The notes beneath the pieces were generated by a model. The model had not been told where the DNA came from. It saw only the letters and a program-made list of their open reading frames with translations, and ran no database searches. From assembly GCA_021731085.1 (NCBI GenBank), contig JAKFYB010000003.1:1-64000 (forward strand): a DNA stretch of 64,000 nt, read 5' to 3'. Shown piece by piece: positions 52,551 through 60,708 of this stretch. The translations under genes were made by a program, and so were the position numbers. The number at the start of each line of letters is the position of its first letter. The first letter of the stretch is position 1. This stretch comes from Dehalococcoidia bacterium (GTDB taxonomy: Bacteria; Chloroflexota; Dehalococcoidia; DSTF01; JACRBR01).

Positions 52551-53941
52551 GGCGCGACTGCGGCCTGTTGCAGATGGGCGATGGCCGCATCAAGCTGCGG
52601 GTCGCGAATCGCCGCTATGTCTTCGGCCGTGCGTGGAACGATCTCGTCGGGCGCGACTCCGATGCCCGCGAGGACCGTGCCAGAAACCGGCCCTAGGTTG
52701 ACGTGCGACGTCACCGCCAGCGACGACCCGTCGCCAAGCTCCTGTACGTCCGTGTACCCGACGCAGCCGTTCGTGTTCGCCCCGACGACGTACGCAACGC
52801 CGTACTCCTGCAACGCAGCGGCGAATACCTCAGCAACCGAGCCTGTGCGATTGTTCGTTAGCAGCGCCATCGGCCGCAGTGTCGGTATGACGTTGCCGTT
52901 CGACAGATCCTCGGTAACCGTTCCCTCCCTGTCGCGCGCCTTCACGACGATCGAACCCGGCGGAACGAAGAGACTGATCGCGCCCGTATCCAGCCGACCT
53001 CCGGGATTGCCGCGAATGTCCAGAATCCAGGATGTCACGCCTTGCGCCTCGAACTCATCAAGCTTGCGCCGCAGGTCGGCCGAAATGCCGCCATCTACGA
53101 AGTTACGCGCCCGCACGTAGCCGATGCCGCCATCGATCACGCGAGCCTCGACATTCGGCGGATTCACGCGCTCTCGCGTCAGCGCTACGTAGGTGAGGTC
53201 CGCGAATCCCGCGCGCTGAATCCCGATCGTGACCGTCGTGCCTTCTTCGCCGTTGATCCGCTCCTGCGCGCTCGCGGGTCCGAAGCCAGTCGCGTCTTCG
53301 CCATCGATCTCGATCACGACATCGCCCGGCAGGATGCCGCCGCGATCCGCCGGCCCGGACGTAATCACCTCGATCACCATTACCGGCACGCCCGCCAACT
53401 CCACGCCGATGCCGACGATGCCGATGCCCTCGCGCGCGTCGTTGAGCGTATTGCTGGCAACGGGCGTAAGGAAGAATGTATGGCAATCCTGGAGCGCTTC
53501 CGTCATGCCACGGATCGAGGCGTACCGAAGCTGCGTTGCATCCGGTGAAGCCGCCGCCATCTCGACATATGCTTGCTGGAACAACAGGAAATCCCCGACA
53601 CGGTCGTCCGCGAACGTCGGCTTCAGCGGCACTTCGACGCCCTGCTCGCCCGCCTTAACGGTGAGCAGCGTCCAGGCGCCATCGAGGATGCGCGATGGCT
53701 CGAGCGGGTCTATGTACGCATCAAGCAGGCGCTCGTACGCGCGCTGCACAATCGCGACACCGCCCTGCTCGAGCAACGCCGCATTCGGCGTCGGCGTCGC
53801 GACCACGACGGGCGTGTCCGTCGGCGCCGTCGTCGGCGTAACATCTTCGACAGCGACGCCACATGCCGCGAGCAGCGGGAGCAGCCAGACAAGCAGAACC
53901 GGCGCCAGGCGCCGGTGCATCTGTGAGCCGGGATTCTTCAT
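52547..53941 (-). CDS. S41-family (CtpA-like) lipoprotein with PDZ domain, catalytic Lys replaced
   Basis: 464 aa. Lipobox LAAC with Cys27, Thr/Pro linker, an N-terminal helical part, a PDZ domain (about 190-280, PADRGGILPGDVVIEIDG), and the S41 core (GGIGYVRARNF, WILDIRGNPGGRLDTG, LTNNRTGSVAEVFAAAL). Ser of TGSVAE aligns with Tsp Ser430; the general-base Lys, 25 residues later in Tsp (GEPTFGK), is Cys here (GANTNGC). Either the activity uses another residue (HTFF His in the N-part) or the protein is a non-classical or inactive peptidase. Start at 53941 is favoured over an in-frame ATG at 53920. Confidence 0.88.
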   Translation of the reverse strand: MKNPGSQMHRRLAPVLLVWLLPLLAACGVAVEDVTPTTAPTDTPVVVATPTPNAALLEQGGVAIVQRAYERLLDAYIDPLEPSRILDGAWTLLTVKAGEQGVEVPLKPTFADDRVGDFLLFQQAYVEMAAASPDATQLRYASIRGMTEALQDCHTFFLTPVASNTLNDAREGIGIVGIGVELAGVPVMVIEVITSGPADRGGILPGDVVIEIDGEDATGFGPASAQERINGEEGTTVTIGIQRAGFADLTYVALTRERVNPPNVEARVIDGGIGYVRARNFVDGGISADLRRKLDEFEAQGVTSWILDIRGNPGGRLDTGAISLFVPPGSIVVKARDREGTVTEDLSNGNVIPTLRPMALLTNNRTGSVAEVFAAALQEYGVAYVVGANTNGCVGYTDVQELGDGSSLAVTSHVNLGPVSGTVLAGIGVAPDEIVPRTAEDIAAIRDPQLDAAIAHLQQAAVAP

Positions 53942-53972
53942 GTGCGGGGACACACCTCTCACAACCATCGTA

Positions 53973-54656
53973 TCAAGTGCGCTGAATTTCTTTCTCCGCC
54001 TCAACCCGCGACAGCCCACGTTTCACCCACGCATCACGATCGCGAATGTCGCGGTCGTACACGAGGCGGTACAGCCAGACATCCGGTCGCCGCGCAAGCA
54101 CGTCGGGCCGGCCGTTGCCAAGCACGCGCTTGATCATCGCGATGATGGCAAGCGCGAGGCCGCCCCACGCCACTGCCGCAGACTCGCCGAAGAATGCCTC
54201 ACCGAACGGCGCGGCGAACAGCGCCAGCGCGACAAACTGTGGGATCATCCCAACGAGCACGCCAACCAACGATACGACCGCGAAGACGCCCGCGGATTCC
54301 CACGACAGCACCAGCAGCACACCGATCGTCTGGCCGATGCCGCGACCGCCCGAGAATTTCAGCCACGGATTCCAGTCATGCGCCACGACCGCGGCGATGC
54401 CGCTCAACACCTGCACGCCGTCGCCCTGATCGAGCAGACGCGCGAACAGCACGGCAAGGGCGCCCTGTGCGATCTGCGCAAGGCCCACCGGTATTACGAG
54501 CCAGCGCTCGACCGATTGCCAGACGTTGGATGCGCCGACGTTGCCGCTCCCGACATCCCGCAGATCGAGGTTCTTCGTGTATCGCGCGACGAGGTGGGCT
54601 ACCGGAATCGACCCGATCGCATAGCCCACGATGATCGCTAACAGCGCCAGCGGCAT
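53973..54656 (-). CDS. plsY: Glycerol-3-phosphate acyltransferase
   Basis: 227 aa, five TM. Transfers acyl groups from acyl-phosphate to G3P, the first step of phospholipid synthesis. Motif 1 GSIPVAHLV, motif 2 GSGNVGASNV, and motif 3 region HDWNPWLKFSGGRGIGQ are recognisable, although motif 3 has SGGRG instead of KGGKG. GGGAGG precedes the ATG. The tail (about 180-227) is a charged extension beyond the usual length. Confidence 0.9.
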   Translation of the reverse strand: MPLALLAIIVGYAIGSIPVAHLVARYTKNLDLRDVGSGNVGASNVWQSVERWLVIPVGLAQIAQGALAVLFARLLDQGDGVQVLSGIAAVVAHDWNPWLKFSGGRGIGQTIGVLLVLSWESAGVFAVVSLVGVLVGMIPQFVALALFAAPFGEAFFGESAAVAWGGLALAIIAMIKRVLGNGRPDVLARRPDVWLYRLVYDRDIRDRDAWVKRGLSRVEAEKEIQRT

Positions 54657-54690
54657 CCTGCCTCCCCCCTGAAACCCTCGACGCGCCAGC

Positions 54691-55401
54691 CTATCCCGGC
54701 CGCGGCCCCATCTCGCCTGCCGCAATCGCGATCATCTTCGCCGCTGTGTCGGTACTGATGCGCGCGGCGTTAAAGCCCATGTCGTACAGGTGCGTGCTAT
54801 TCGCTTCGACTTTGAAGTAGTGATGATGGAACGCGTCGCGATCCTTGTCGCTCTTCGTGATGCGTTTCTCAGCATCCCCCGCCGAGATGCCATCCCGATG
54901 CACGAGGGCCTCGACGCGCCACTCACGCGGCGCCGCGACCCATACATGTAGCACTCCCTCTTCATGCTGGAGGATTGCCTGCGACCCACGCCCGAGGATG
55001 ACGACGTTGCCGCGCGCCGCGATGCCCTTGATGACCGATGTCAGCGTCCGGATGTAGCTGTCATCGTCCAGCGAACCCGCCTGCGACGAGGCCGCAAGTT
55101 CCGCTGCCTCGCCGTACGATCGCGAAAGTACCGTTTCGAGACCGCCGCCGCTGAGCGGATCGGCCGTGCCCGCCGCGGCACTGCGCTCCATCAGCGTCCG
55201 CATCACCGACGCCATGCGTTCGCCGATGGTGCTCCGCCGTTCGTCATGCTTCTCGACGGCCGTGACGCTGACGCCAAGTTCGCGCGCGGCCTCGACGATG
55301 ATCTCGTTGTCGACGTAGTCCAGCTCCATGGCCGCCGCGACCGCCAGAGCGACTTCACGCGCGCCTGAAGCAAGCGAACCAGAGACGGTGATCACGGGCA
55401 T
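54691..55401 (-). CDS. Cytidylate kinase-like family protein
   Basis: 236 aa of the cytidylate_kin2 type. VITVSGSLASGAREVALAVA takes the place of the P-loop with SGAREV rather than GKT, the usual form of this family; LDYVDNEIIVEAARELGVS and NVVILGRGSQAIL follow the family pattern. Mid-domain DRDAFHHHYF is also typical. Nucleotide-kinase activity is unproven. GGAGG 7 nt before the ATG; 34 nt upstream of plsY on the same strand. Confidence 0.85.
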   Translation of the reverse strand: MPVITVSGSLASGAREVALAVAAAMELDYVDNEIIVEAARELGVSVTAVEKHDERRSTIGERMASVMRTLMERSAAAGTADPLSGGGLETVLSRSYGEAAELAASSQAGSLDDDSYIRTLTSVIKGIAARGNVVILGRGSQAILQHEEGVLHVWVAAPREWRVEALVHRDGISAGDAEKRITKSDKDRDAFHHHYFKVEANSTHLYDMGFNAARISTDTAAKMIAIAAGEMGPRPG

Positions 55402-55512
55402 AGTGCTGCCTCCGCTGTCTGACGCACGTCGCTTTCCTGCTGCGTTCGCTGTCCGAACGCGTTCGCGGCAATTGTAAGCCGCGACGATCGCATCCGTATA
55501 CCCCGGACAACG

Positions 55513-55537
55513 GGAAAGGCCGCCCTCGGGCGGCCTC
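55513..55537 (-). terminator. Intrinsic terminator of speD
   Basis: AGGCCGCCC and GGGCGGCCT pair perfectly (55517-55525, 55528-55536), followed on the minus strand by TTTCC. Confidence 0.85.
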
Positions 55538-55561
55538 TCGTCAATCTCGCCAACAAATACG

Positions 55562-55978
55562 CTAGCCGACGGGCGTCACTTCGCGGCGCTCCTGGCGGTT
55601 CAGCGGGACGCTGCGGCTCACGCTGTGCGGGTACTCGAGTCCGCGCTCCAGCTTGTTGATACGTGTGTCGGTGAGGGAGAACGCCTCGACGATCTTGTCG
55701 ATCGCGGGAATTTCGTTGAAGCCCTTGCAGGAGAAGATGTCTACCCACACCTGGCCGTGCTCGGGGAACGTGTGAACGGCGATGTGGCTTTCTGCGATGA
55801 TCACGAAGCCAGAGACGCCCCAGTCCTCAGGCTTCACGCCCTCGTACTGGAAGACGTGCGGCGTCGAGATCTTCGTCATGCCGATTTCGTCCGGATAGCG
55901 GTCGAGAAGGTTGCGGACCAGTTGGAGATTTCCAAGCTGTGAGGGGTTTCCGCCGAACCCGTCGATCGTAACGTGCAT
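55562..55978 (-). CDS. speD: S-adenosylmethionine decarboxylase proenzyme
   Basis: 138 aa, the bacterial class 1B size. Provides decarboxylated SAM for spermidine synthesis. Self-cleavage site AESHIAVHTFPE: Ser64 becomes the pyruvoyl group; the downstream Cys in DIFSCKGFNE is the conserved catalytic Cys. AGGAAGGA upstream of the ATG. No speE next to it. A long leader region precedes it. Confidence 0.96.
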   Translation of the reverse strand: MHVTIDGFGGNPSQLGNLQLVRNLLDRYPDEIGMTKISTPHVFQYEGVKPEDWGVSGFVIIAESHIAVHTFPEHGQVWVDIFSCKGFNEIPAIDKIVEAFSLTDTRINKLERGLEYPHSVSRSVPLNRQERREVTPVG

Positions 55979-56443
55979 TCAGAATGTCCTTCCTACCCCG
56001 AACGCGTCGGGGCCCGAATGCCCGGGACGAAACCCGGTACCTAGGTGAAACCTGTCTGCGCCTGCACTGAGGTCGCGGCTTCCATAAATCATTGACAACG
56101 CAAAAGGCCCCCGGCAGAATCCGCGCATTTCGCGAACCCCGCCAGCCAGGCCCCGGGTCGTCTCTCCTGTATCGAGCGCTGTAGCCTTACTCGTCTGTGT
56201 TACCGCCCTCACCGGGCAGGGCTGCTATGGTAGCAGCAAGACAAGCCCGGTGCAATGTTCGCTCTCAATACCGCGCCCGCGCTACGACAGGAGGCCCACA
56301 GCCGTTGAGCTGCGGATCTGGACAGCACCTCTCCCCCAACTCCCAACCGGCACCAGCGAATCGGAGCGGAACTCGTCGTTAACACAGTGTTCATCCGCGT
56401 TCACATCGGACCGATACTCCTCGTGTTACCATTTAGGAGTTCT
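55979..56443. other. 465-bp divergent intergenic region between speD and citrate synthase
   Basis: No coding frame beyond the small ORF listed next. Several potential hairpins are seen: CCCCGACGCGTTCGGGG (minus strand, about 55996-56012), CCGGGTTTCGTCCCGGG (about 56016-56034), GCTGCTATGGTAGCAGC (56221-56237), and a GC-rich block at 56105-56160. Some may form a structured speD leader. I found no match to known riboswitch cores. Confidence 0.5.
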
Positions 56444-56545
56444 ATGAACGCGATTCGCCGCCCGAATAGCTGGGGCGCTGGGAATCCGGCCGGCGGACGA
56501 TTCGCCAGCGACCAGTCCCTGATGAGGAGGAGCCCCGACCCATGA
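56444..56545 (+). CDS. Predicted 33-aa leader peptide overlapping citrate synthase start
   Basis: An ATG with AGGAG 4 nt upstream opens 33 codons (MNAIRRPNSWGAGNP at the start, LMRRSPDP at the end). Its TGA overlaps the citrate synthase ATG as ATGA. No homology known. The downstream gene also has its own strong site (GAGGAGGAG), so this could be a leader peptide or a small protein. It is too short for normal gene callers. Confidence 0.45.
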   Translation: MNAIRRPNSWGAGNPAGGRFASDQSLMRRSPDP

Positions 56546-57693
56546 GCAACGCTGGAACCGGACTGAAGGGCGTCGTACTCGACGAGACCCGCATCGCGTT
56601 TATCGACGGCGACGAAGGCAAGCTCGTTTACCGTGGCTACAACATCCACGATCTCGCCCACGTCGCCACCTTCGAGGAGGTGTCCTACCTCCTCCTTTAC
56701 GGCGACCTCCCGACCCGCGCCGAGCTCGCCGCCTTCGACCGTCGCCTCAAGGCCGGACGCCCGATTCCAGAGCAGGTCATCGACATCATCAAGAGCCTGT
56801 CGGCCGCCAACTCGATGGACGTCCTCCGCACCGCCGTCTCCGCCCTCGTAGCCCTCGACGAGAACAGCCACGCCGCCAACGCCGAACTGGCCCTGCCCGT
56901 CGGCATCCGCCTCATCTCCCAAACCGCCACGATCGTCGCGGCCATGCATCGCATCCGCAACGGACTCGAGCCTGTCGCGCCGCGCCCCGATCTCTCCCAC
57001 GCGGCCAACTTCCTCTACATGATGTTTGGCCATGAGCCGTCCGCAGAAGACGCGAAGATCATCGATCTCGACCTCGTGCTCCACGCCGAGCACAGCAGCA
57101 ACGCCTCGACGTTCGCCGCGCGCGTCGCCGCAGGCACGGCCGCCGACATCGGCTCGGCGATCGTCGCCGCCATCGCCACGCTCAAGGGACCGCTGCACGG
57201 CGGCGCTGCCGAGGCCGTCCAGAAGACGGTCGAAGAGATCGGCGACCCGCAGAAGGCCATCGACTTCGTCGAGGAGAAGATCAAGGCCGGCGAGAAGGTG
57301 ATGGGCTTCGGCCACCGCGTCTACAAGAACGACGACCCGCGCGGCATCGAGCTCAAGGACATCGCCCGCGACCTCGGCGAGAAGCGTGGTCAGGGTCAGT
57401 GGTTCCAGATCCTTCAGCAGGTCGAGAAGGCCATGCAGCCCTATCGCGCAAAGGGCATCTACCCCAACGTCGATTTCTACGCCGGGGCCGTGTACTCGCT
57501 CATCGGCATCCCGGACGAGCTGTTCGTGCCGATGTTCGCGGTTGGTCGCATGCCCGGATGGGTCGCCCACGTCCTGGAGCAGTACGAGGACAACGTGCTC
57601 ATCAGGCCACTGCTCGACTACACCGGCCCCCGCCACCTGCGCTACGTCCCCATCGACGAGCGCGAAGCTGAGGCCGTCGCCTACGCGTCGTAG
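56542..57693 (+). CDS. gltA: Citrate synthase
   Basis: 383 aa, the short type-I/archaeal-like form. Condenses oxaloacetate and acetyl-CoA. Active-site His in LLH-like LVLHAEHSSN, GPLHGGAAE, MGFGHRVYKNDDPR (His plus the oxaloacetate Arg) and NVDFYAGAVY with the catalytic Asp. 2-methylcitrate synthase activity cannot be excluded on sequence. GAGGAGGAG upstream. Confidence 0.96.
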   Translation: MSNAGTGLKGVVLDETRIAFIDGDEGKLVYRGYNIHDLAHVATFEEVSYLLLYGDLPTRAELAAFDRRLKAGRPIPEQVIDIIKSLSAANSMDVLRTAVSALVALDENSHAANAELALPVGIRLISQTATIVAAMHRIRNGLEPVAPRPDLSHAANFLYMMFGHEPSAEDAKIIDLDLVLHAEHSSNASTFAARVAAGTAADIGSAIVAAIATLKGPLHGGAAEAVQKTVEEIGDPQKAIDFVEEKIKAGEKVMGFGHRVYKNDDPRGIELKDIARDLGEKRGQGQWFQILQQVEKAMQPYRAKGIYPNVDFYAGAVYSLIGIPDELFVPMFAVGRMPGWVAHVLEQYEDNVLIRPLLDYTGPRHLRYVPIDEREAEAVAYAS

Positions 57694-57746
57694 AGTCGCG
57701 AGCAAGACTCTTACCAACCCGTGTGGCGCAGGTTCGCGGCGCGTGG

Positions 57747-57752
57747 TAATGT
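57747..57752 (+). promoter_or_regulatory. Extended -10 of a predicted leaderless promoter
   Basis: TGGTAATGT is an extended -10 (TGG plus TAATGT) ending 6 nt before the ATG at 57759; no ribosome site. Confidence 0.6.
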
Positions 57753-57758
57753 CGCCGC

Positions 57759-59456
57759 ATGCTAAAGCTCGCTATCGCTCTACTGGTATTGAGTGCCGCC
57801 GCTATCGGATCTGGCGCGATCGCGACGACAACGCCCGTCGAAGCCGGAAGCAACATCCTCTGGAGGGACTGCTATGAGGGCTACGAGTGCGGCGAACTGC
57901 GCGTGCCACTCGACTACAAGCGCCCGCGCGAGGAACAGATTGACATCGCACTGATCAAGGTGCCCGCTCTCGTCCCCGAAGAGCGCATCGGCTCATTGCT
58001 CGTGAACTTCGGCGGCCCCGGCGGTCCGGGCGTCGAGATCGTGCTCAACTCGGCATCATTCTTCCCGCAGGAATATCAGGACCGCTTCGACATCATCGGT
58101 TTCGACCCGCGCGGTGTAGGCATCAGCGACGATGTGGACTGCGTCGACAACTTCAACGACTTCCCAGAACTCGACAGCACGCCGGGTACGCGCTCGTACG
58201 ACCAGCAGGTCACGTTCTGGCGTGACTTCGCACGTGACTGCCAGCGGCGCAGCGGCAAGCTGTTGCAGTTCGTGGACACGAACAGCGCCGCTCGTGACAT
58301 GGACCGCATCCGCGAAGAACTCGGCGACGAGAAGATGACGTACCTCGGCTTCTCGTACGGCTCGTTACTCGGGCAGGCCTACGCCGATCTCTTCCCGGAA
58401 CGCGTCCGAGCGCTGGTCATCGACGGCATCCTCGATCCAGCAAACACGACGCACGAGATGCTCGTCGAGACAGGGGTCGGCGCCGATATCGCACTCCAGG
58501 GCTTCCTCGACGAATGCGCCGCGAGCGAAACGTGCGCGTTCAAGGCACCGGACCTCGCCGCCGCATTCGACGAAGTGATCGCCGCCGCCGAAGAGGAGCC
58601 GCTGCTGGGTTGGGACTTTCCCATCACTGCCGACATCATCCTTCAAGCAACGTTCGGCGCGATGTACGACCACACAACGTGGATCGGGCTCGCGGAAGCG
58701 CTGCGCCAGGCGTATGAAGAACGCTCTGGCGTGGGCTTCGGCGTCTTCGTTTCCGGAATCGGGGAACCACCGGACGACGACATCGACTACACCAACGGCT
58801 TCGAGGCGTTCTCATCCATCTCCTGCGTTGACTTTCTGTCGATCGATGGCGAACCCGAGTTCAAGCGCATCCTCGCGGACGCATCCGCCGCCTCACCGCG
58901 CTTCGGCGCCTACGTGACCTACGCTTATGGCCTCCCATGCGCGTTCTGGCCCGGCGCTCCACGACGGCCTGCGGCGCCCGTCGTCGCCGAAGGCTCCGCG
59001 CCCATCCTCGTCGTTAGCTCGAAGTACGACCCGATCACCCGCTACGACTTCGGTGTTGCCGTCGCGAACCAGCTCGAATCCTCAGCGCTCCTCTCTAGCG
59101 AGAGCTACGGCCACACGTCGCACGGTGTCTGCGCCAACGCCTACACCGTTGCCTATCTCGTCGACCTGGCGCTGCCGCCGACCGGCGCGACGTGCGCGAA
59201 CGAGGACGAGCCCTTCCCCGTCGTTGAGGACGTTGCCCCGAAACCGGAACTTCCCGCCTCGGAAGCTCCGATCCCACCACCCATCGCGCCGACTCCGGCG
59301 ACCCCCACCGGCGGCATCACGGCACCAGACACCGGAAGCGATGGCGCACAGGCTGCTGGCCGACCCGGGTTCGGCGTGCTGGCGATGCTCGTCGTGGGAG
59401 CCACTGCGCTGGCTGTGCCCGGCCGCTTCGTCGGGATCCAGCGATCGCGCCTGTAG
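57759..59456 (+). CDS. Secreted TAP-like alpha/beta hydrolase (S33-type) with C-terminal APDTG anchor
   Basis: 565 aa. Signal peptide about 1-29. The alpha/beta hydrolase core has NFGGPGGPG (oxyanion hole, about 83-91), FDPRGVGIS, nucleophile Ser199 in GFSYGS, a late Asp in SSKYDPITR, and His in GHTSHGVC: a complete triad of the tripeptidyl-aminopeptidase/SLPD family. After residue about 500, a Pro/Thr linker leads to ITAPDTGSDG, a TM helix (FGVLAMLVVGATALAV) and a basic tail, as in the two PPNTG proteins at the start of the window. Likely a surface peptidase or esterase. Confidence 0.92.
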   Translation: MLKLAIALLVLSAAAIGSGAIATTTPVEAGSNILWRDCYEGYECGELRVPLDYKRPREEQIDIALIKVPALVPEERIGSLLVNFGGPGGPGVEIVLNSASFFPQEYQDRFDIIGFDPRGVGISDDVDCVDNFNDFPELDSTPGTRSYDQQVTFWRDFARDCQRRSGKLLQFVDTNSAARDMDRIREELGDEKMTYLGFSYGSLLGQAYADLFPERVRALVIDGILDPANTTHEMLVETGVGADIALQGFLDECAASETCAFKAPDLAAAFDEVIAAAEEEPLLGWDFPITADIILQATFGAMYDHTTWIGLAEALRQAYEERSGVGFGVFVSGIGEPPDDDIDYTNGFEAFSSISCVDFLSIDGEPEFKRILADASAASPRFGAYVTYAYGLPCAFWPGAPRRPAAPVVAEGSAPILVVSSKYDPITRYDFGVAVANQLESSALLSSESYGHTSHGVCANAYTVAYLVDLALPPTGATCANEDEPFPVVEDVAPKPELPASEAPIPPPIAPTPATPTGGITAPDTGSDGAQAAGRPGFGVLAMLVVGATALAVPGRFVGIQRSRL

Positions 59457-59519
59457 GCACGCTTAGCCCTAAACGCCGTCCATCGGTAGAGTCAGCCCAC
59501 ACGAAGAACGGAGCTGGCC

Positions 59520-60689
59520 ATGACCCTCACCGAAACCCAACAACGGGCGAACGAGGCCGTCGACGCGATCGCGCGCGACCTCATCCGCATTTCGAAAGAG
59601 ATCCACTCGCACCCTGAGCTGGCGTGGGAAGAACACTACGCCTACGCCCAGCTCGTGCCGTTCGTGAAAGAACACGGCTTCACCGTCACCGAGCATGCAT
59701 ACGGCATGCAGACGGCCTTTCGCGGCGACTGGGGTCACGGCCCGACGACCATCGCGATCTGCGCCGAGTACGACGCGCTCCCGGAAGTCGGCCACGCCTG
59801 CGGACACAATCTCATCGCAACGACCGGCGTCGGCTCTGCCGTCGCGCTGACGAAGGCGCTCGACCCATCCCAGGCGCGCATCGTGATCCTCGGTACGCCA
59901 GCGGAGGAAGGAAGCGGCGGCAAGATCCGCATGATCGACGGCGGCTGCTTCGACGACATCGACGTCGCGATGATGGCTCACCCCGGCCCCGTTGACATCG
60001 ACGCATCCCCGATGTTCGGCGTCGCCCACGTCGATGTCGAGTATCACGGGAAGGCCGTCCACGCCTCCGTCTTCCCGGAGCAGGGCCTCAACGCGCTCGA
60101 CGCGCTCGTCACCGCGTACCAGGCGATCGCGCAACTGCGTCAGCACATCCGCCGCGACGCGCGCATCCACGGCATCATCAAGCACGGTGGCGATGCCGCG
60201 AACGTCGTGCCGGAGTACACGAAGGGCGCCTTCTACGTCCGCGCCCTCAAGCCGTGGTACCTCGAAGACCTCAAAAAGCGCGTGCAGGCCTGCTTCGACG
60301 CCGGCGCGCTCGCGACCGGCTGTACGGTCGAGGTCGACTGGCACGCCGATGCTGAGTACGCGCCAATGAAGAACAACGGCCCGATGGTCGAGATCTATCG
60401 CCGCAACGCCGAGTCGCTCGGCCGCAACTTCTTCGAGATGAAGGACCTCACGTCGGGCAGCAGCGACATGGGCAACGTCAGCCAGGTCGTGCCGTCGATT
60501 CATCCGAACTTCGGCGTCGGCGCGGCAAAGTTCACGCACTCGCAGGAGTTCACCGCCGTCGCCGCCACCGAAGCCGCGCATGAAAACATGATCTCCGTCG
60601 CGAAAGCGCTCGCCATGACCGGCGTGGAACTCGCGCTCGACCCTGATCTCGTCGCTCGCGCGAAAGCGGACTTCAAGGGCACTCGATAG
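59520..60689 (+). CDS. M20-family amidohydrolase (AbgB-like)
   Basis: 389 aa. Metal and catalytic motifs: HPELAWEE (about 31-38), EYDALPEVGHACGHN (di-metal), GTPAEEGSGG with the catalytic Glu, the dimerisation domain (EYHGKAVHAS), and SGSSDMGNVSQ and late HSQEF. The spacing follows p-aminobenzoyl-glutamate hydrolase subunit B and IAA-amino-acid hydrolases. Cleaves an N-acyl amino-acid bond; substrate unknown. GGAG 6 nt before the ATG. Confidence 0.93.
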   Translation: MTLTETQQRANEAVDAIARDLIRISKEIHSHPELAWEEHYAYAQLVPFVKEHGFTVTEHAYGMQTAFRGDWGHGPTTIAICAEYDALPEVGHACGHNLIATTGVGSAVALTKALDPSQARIVILGTPAEEGSGGKIRMIDGGCFDDIDVAMMAHPGPVDIDASPMFGVAHVDVEYHGKAVHASVFPEQGLNALDALVTAYQAIAQLRQHIRRDARIHGIIKHGGDAANVVPEYTKGAFYVRALKPWYLEDLKKRVQACFDAGALATGCTVEVDWHADAEYAPMKNNGPMVEIYRRNAESLGRNFFEMKDLTSGSSDMGNVSQVVPSIHPNFGVGAAKFTHSQEFTAVAATEAAHENMISVAKALAMTGVELALDPDLVARAKADFKGTR

Positions 60690-60708
60690 AAAGCGGCGAG
60701 AGCGGACG

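Noticed and set aside
55979-56213. Glycine, SAM-I or fluoride riboswitch upstream of speD
   Set aside because: The conserved cores (for example CCGAAGG plus GCAA for glycine) are absent; only generic hairpins are seen.
56401-57717. A 438-codon minus-strand frame opposite citrate synthase
   Set aside because: Antisense shadow with a biased composition rich in Val, Asp and Gly.
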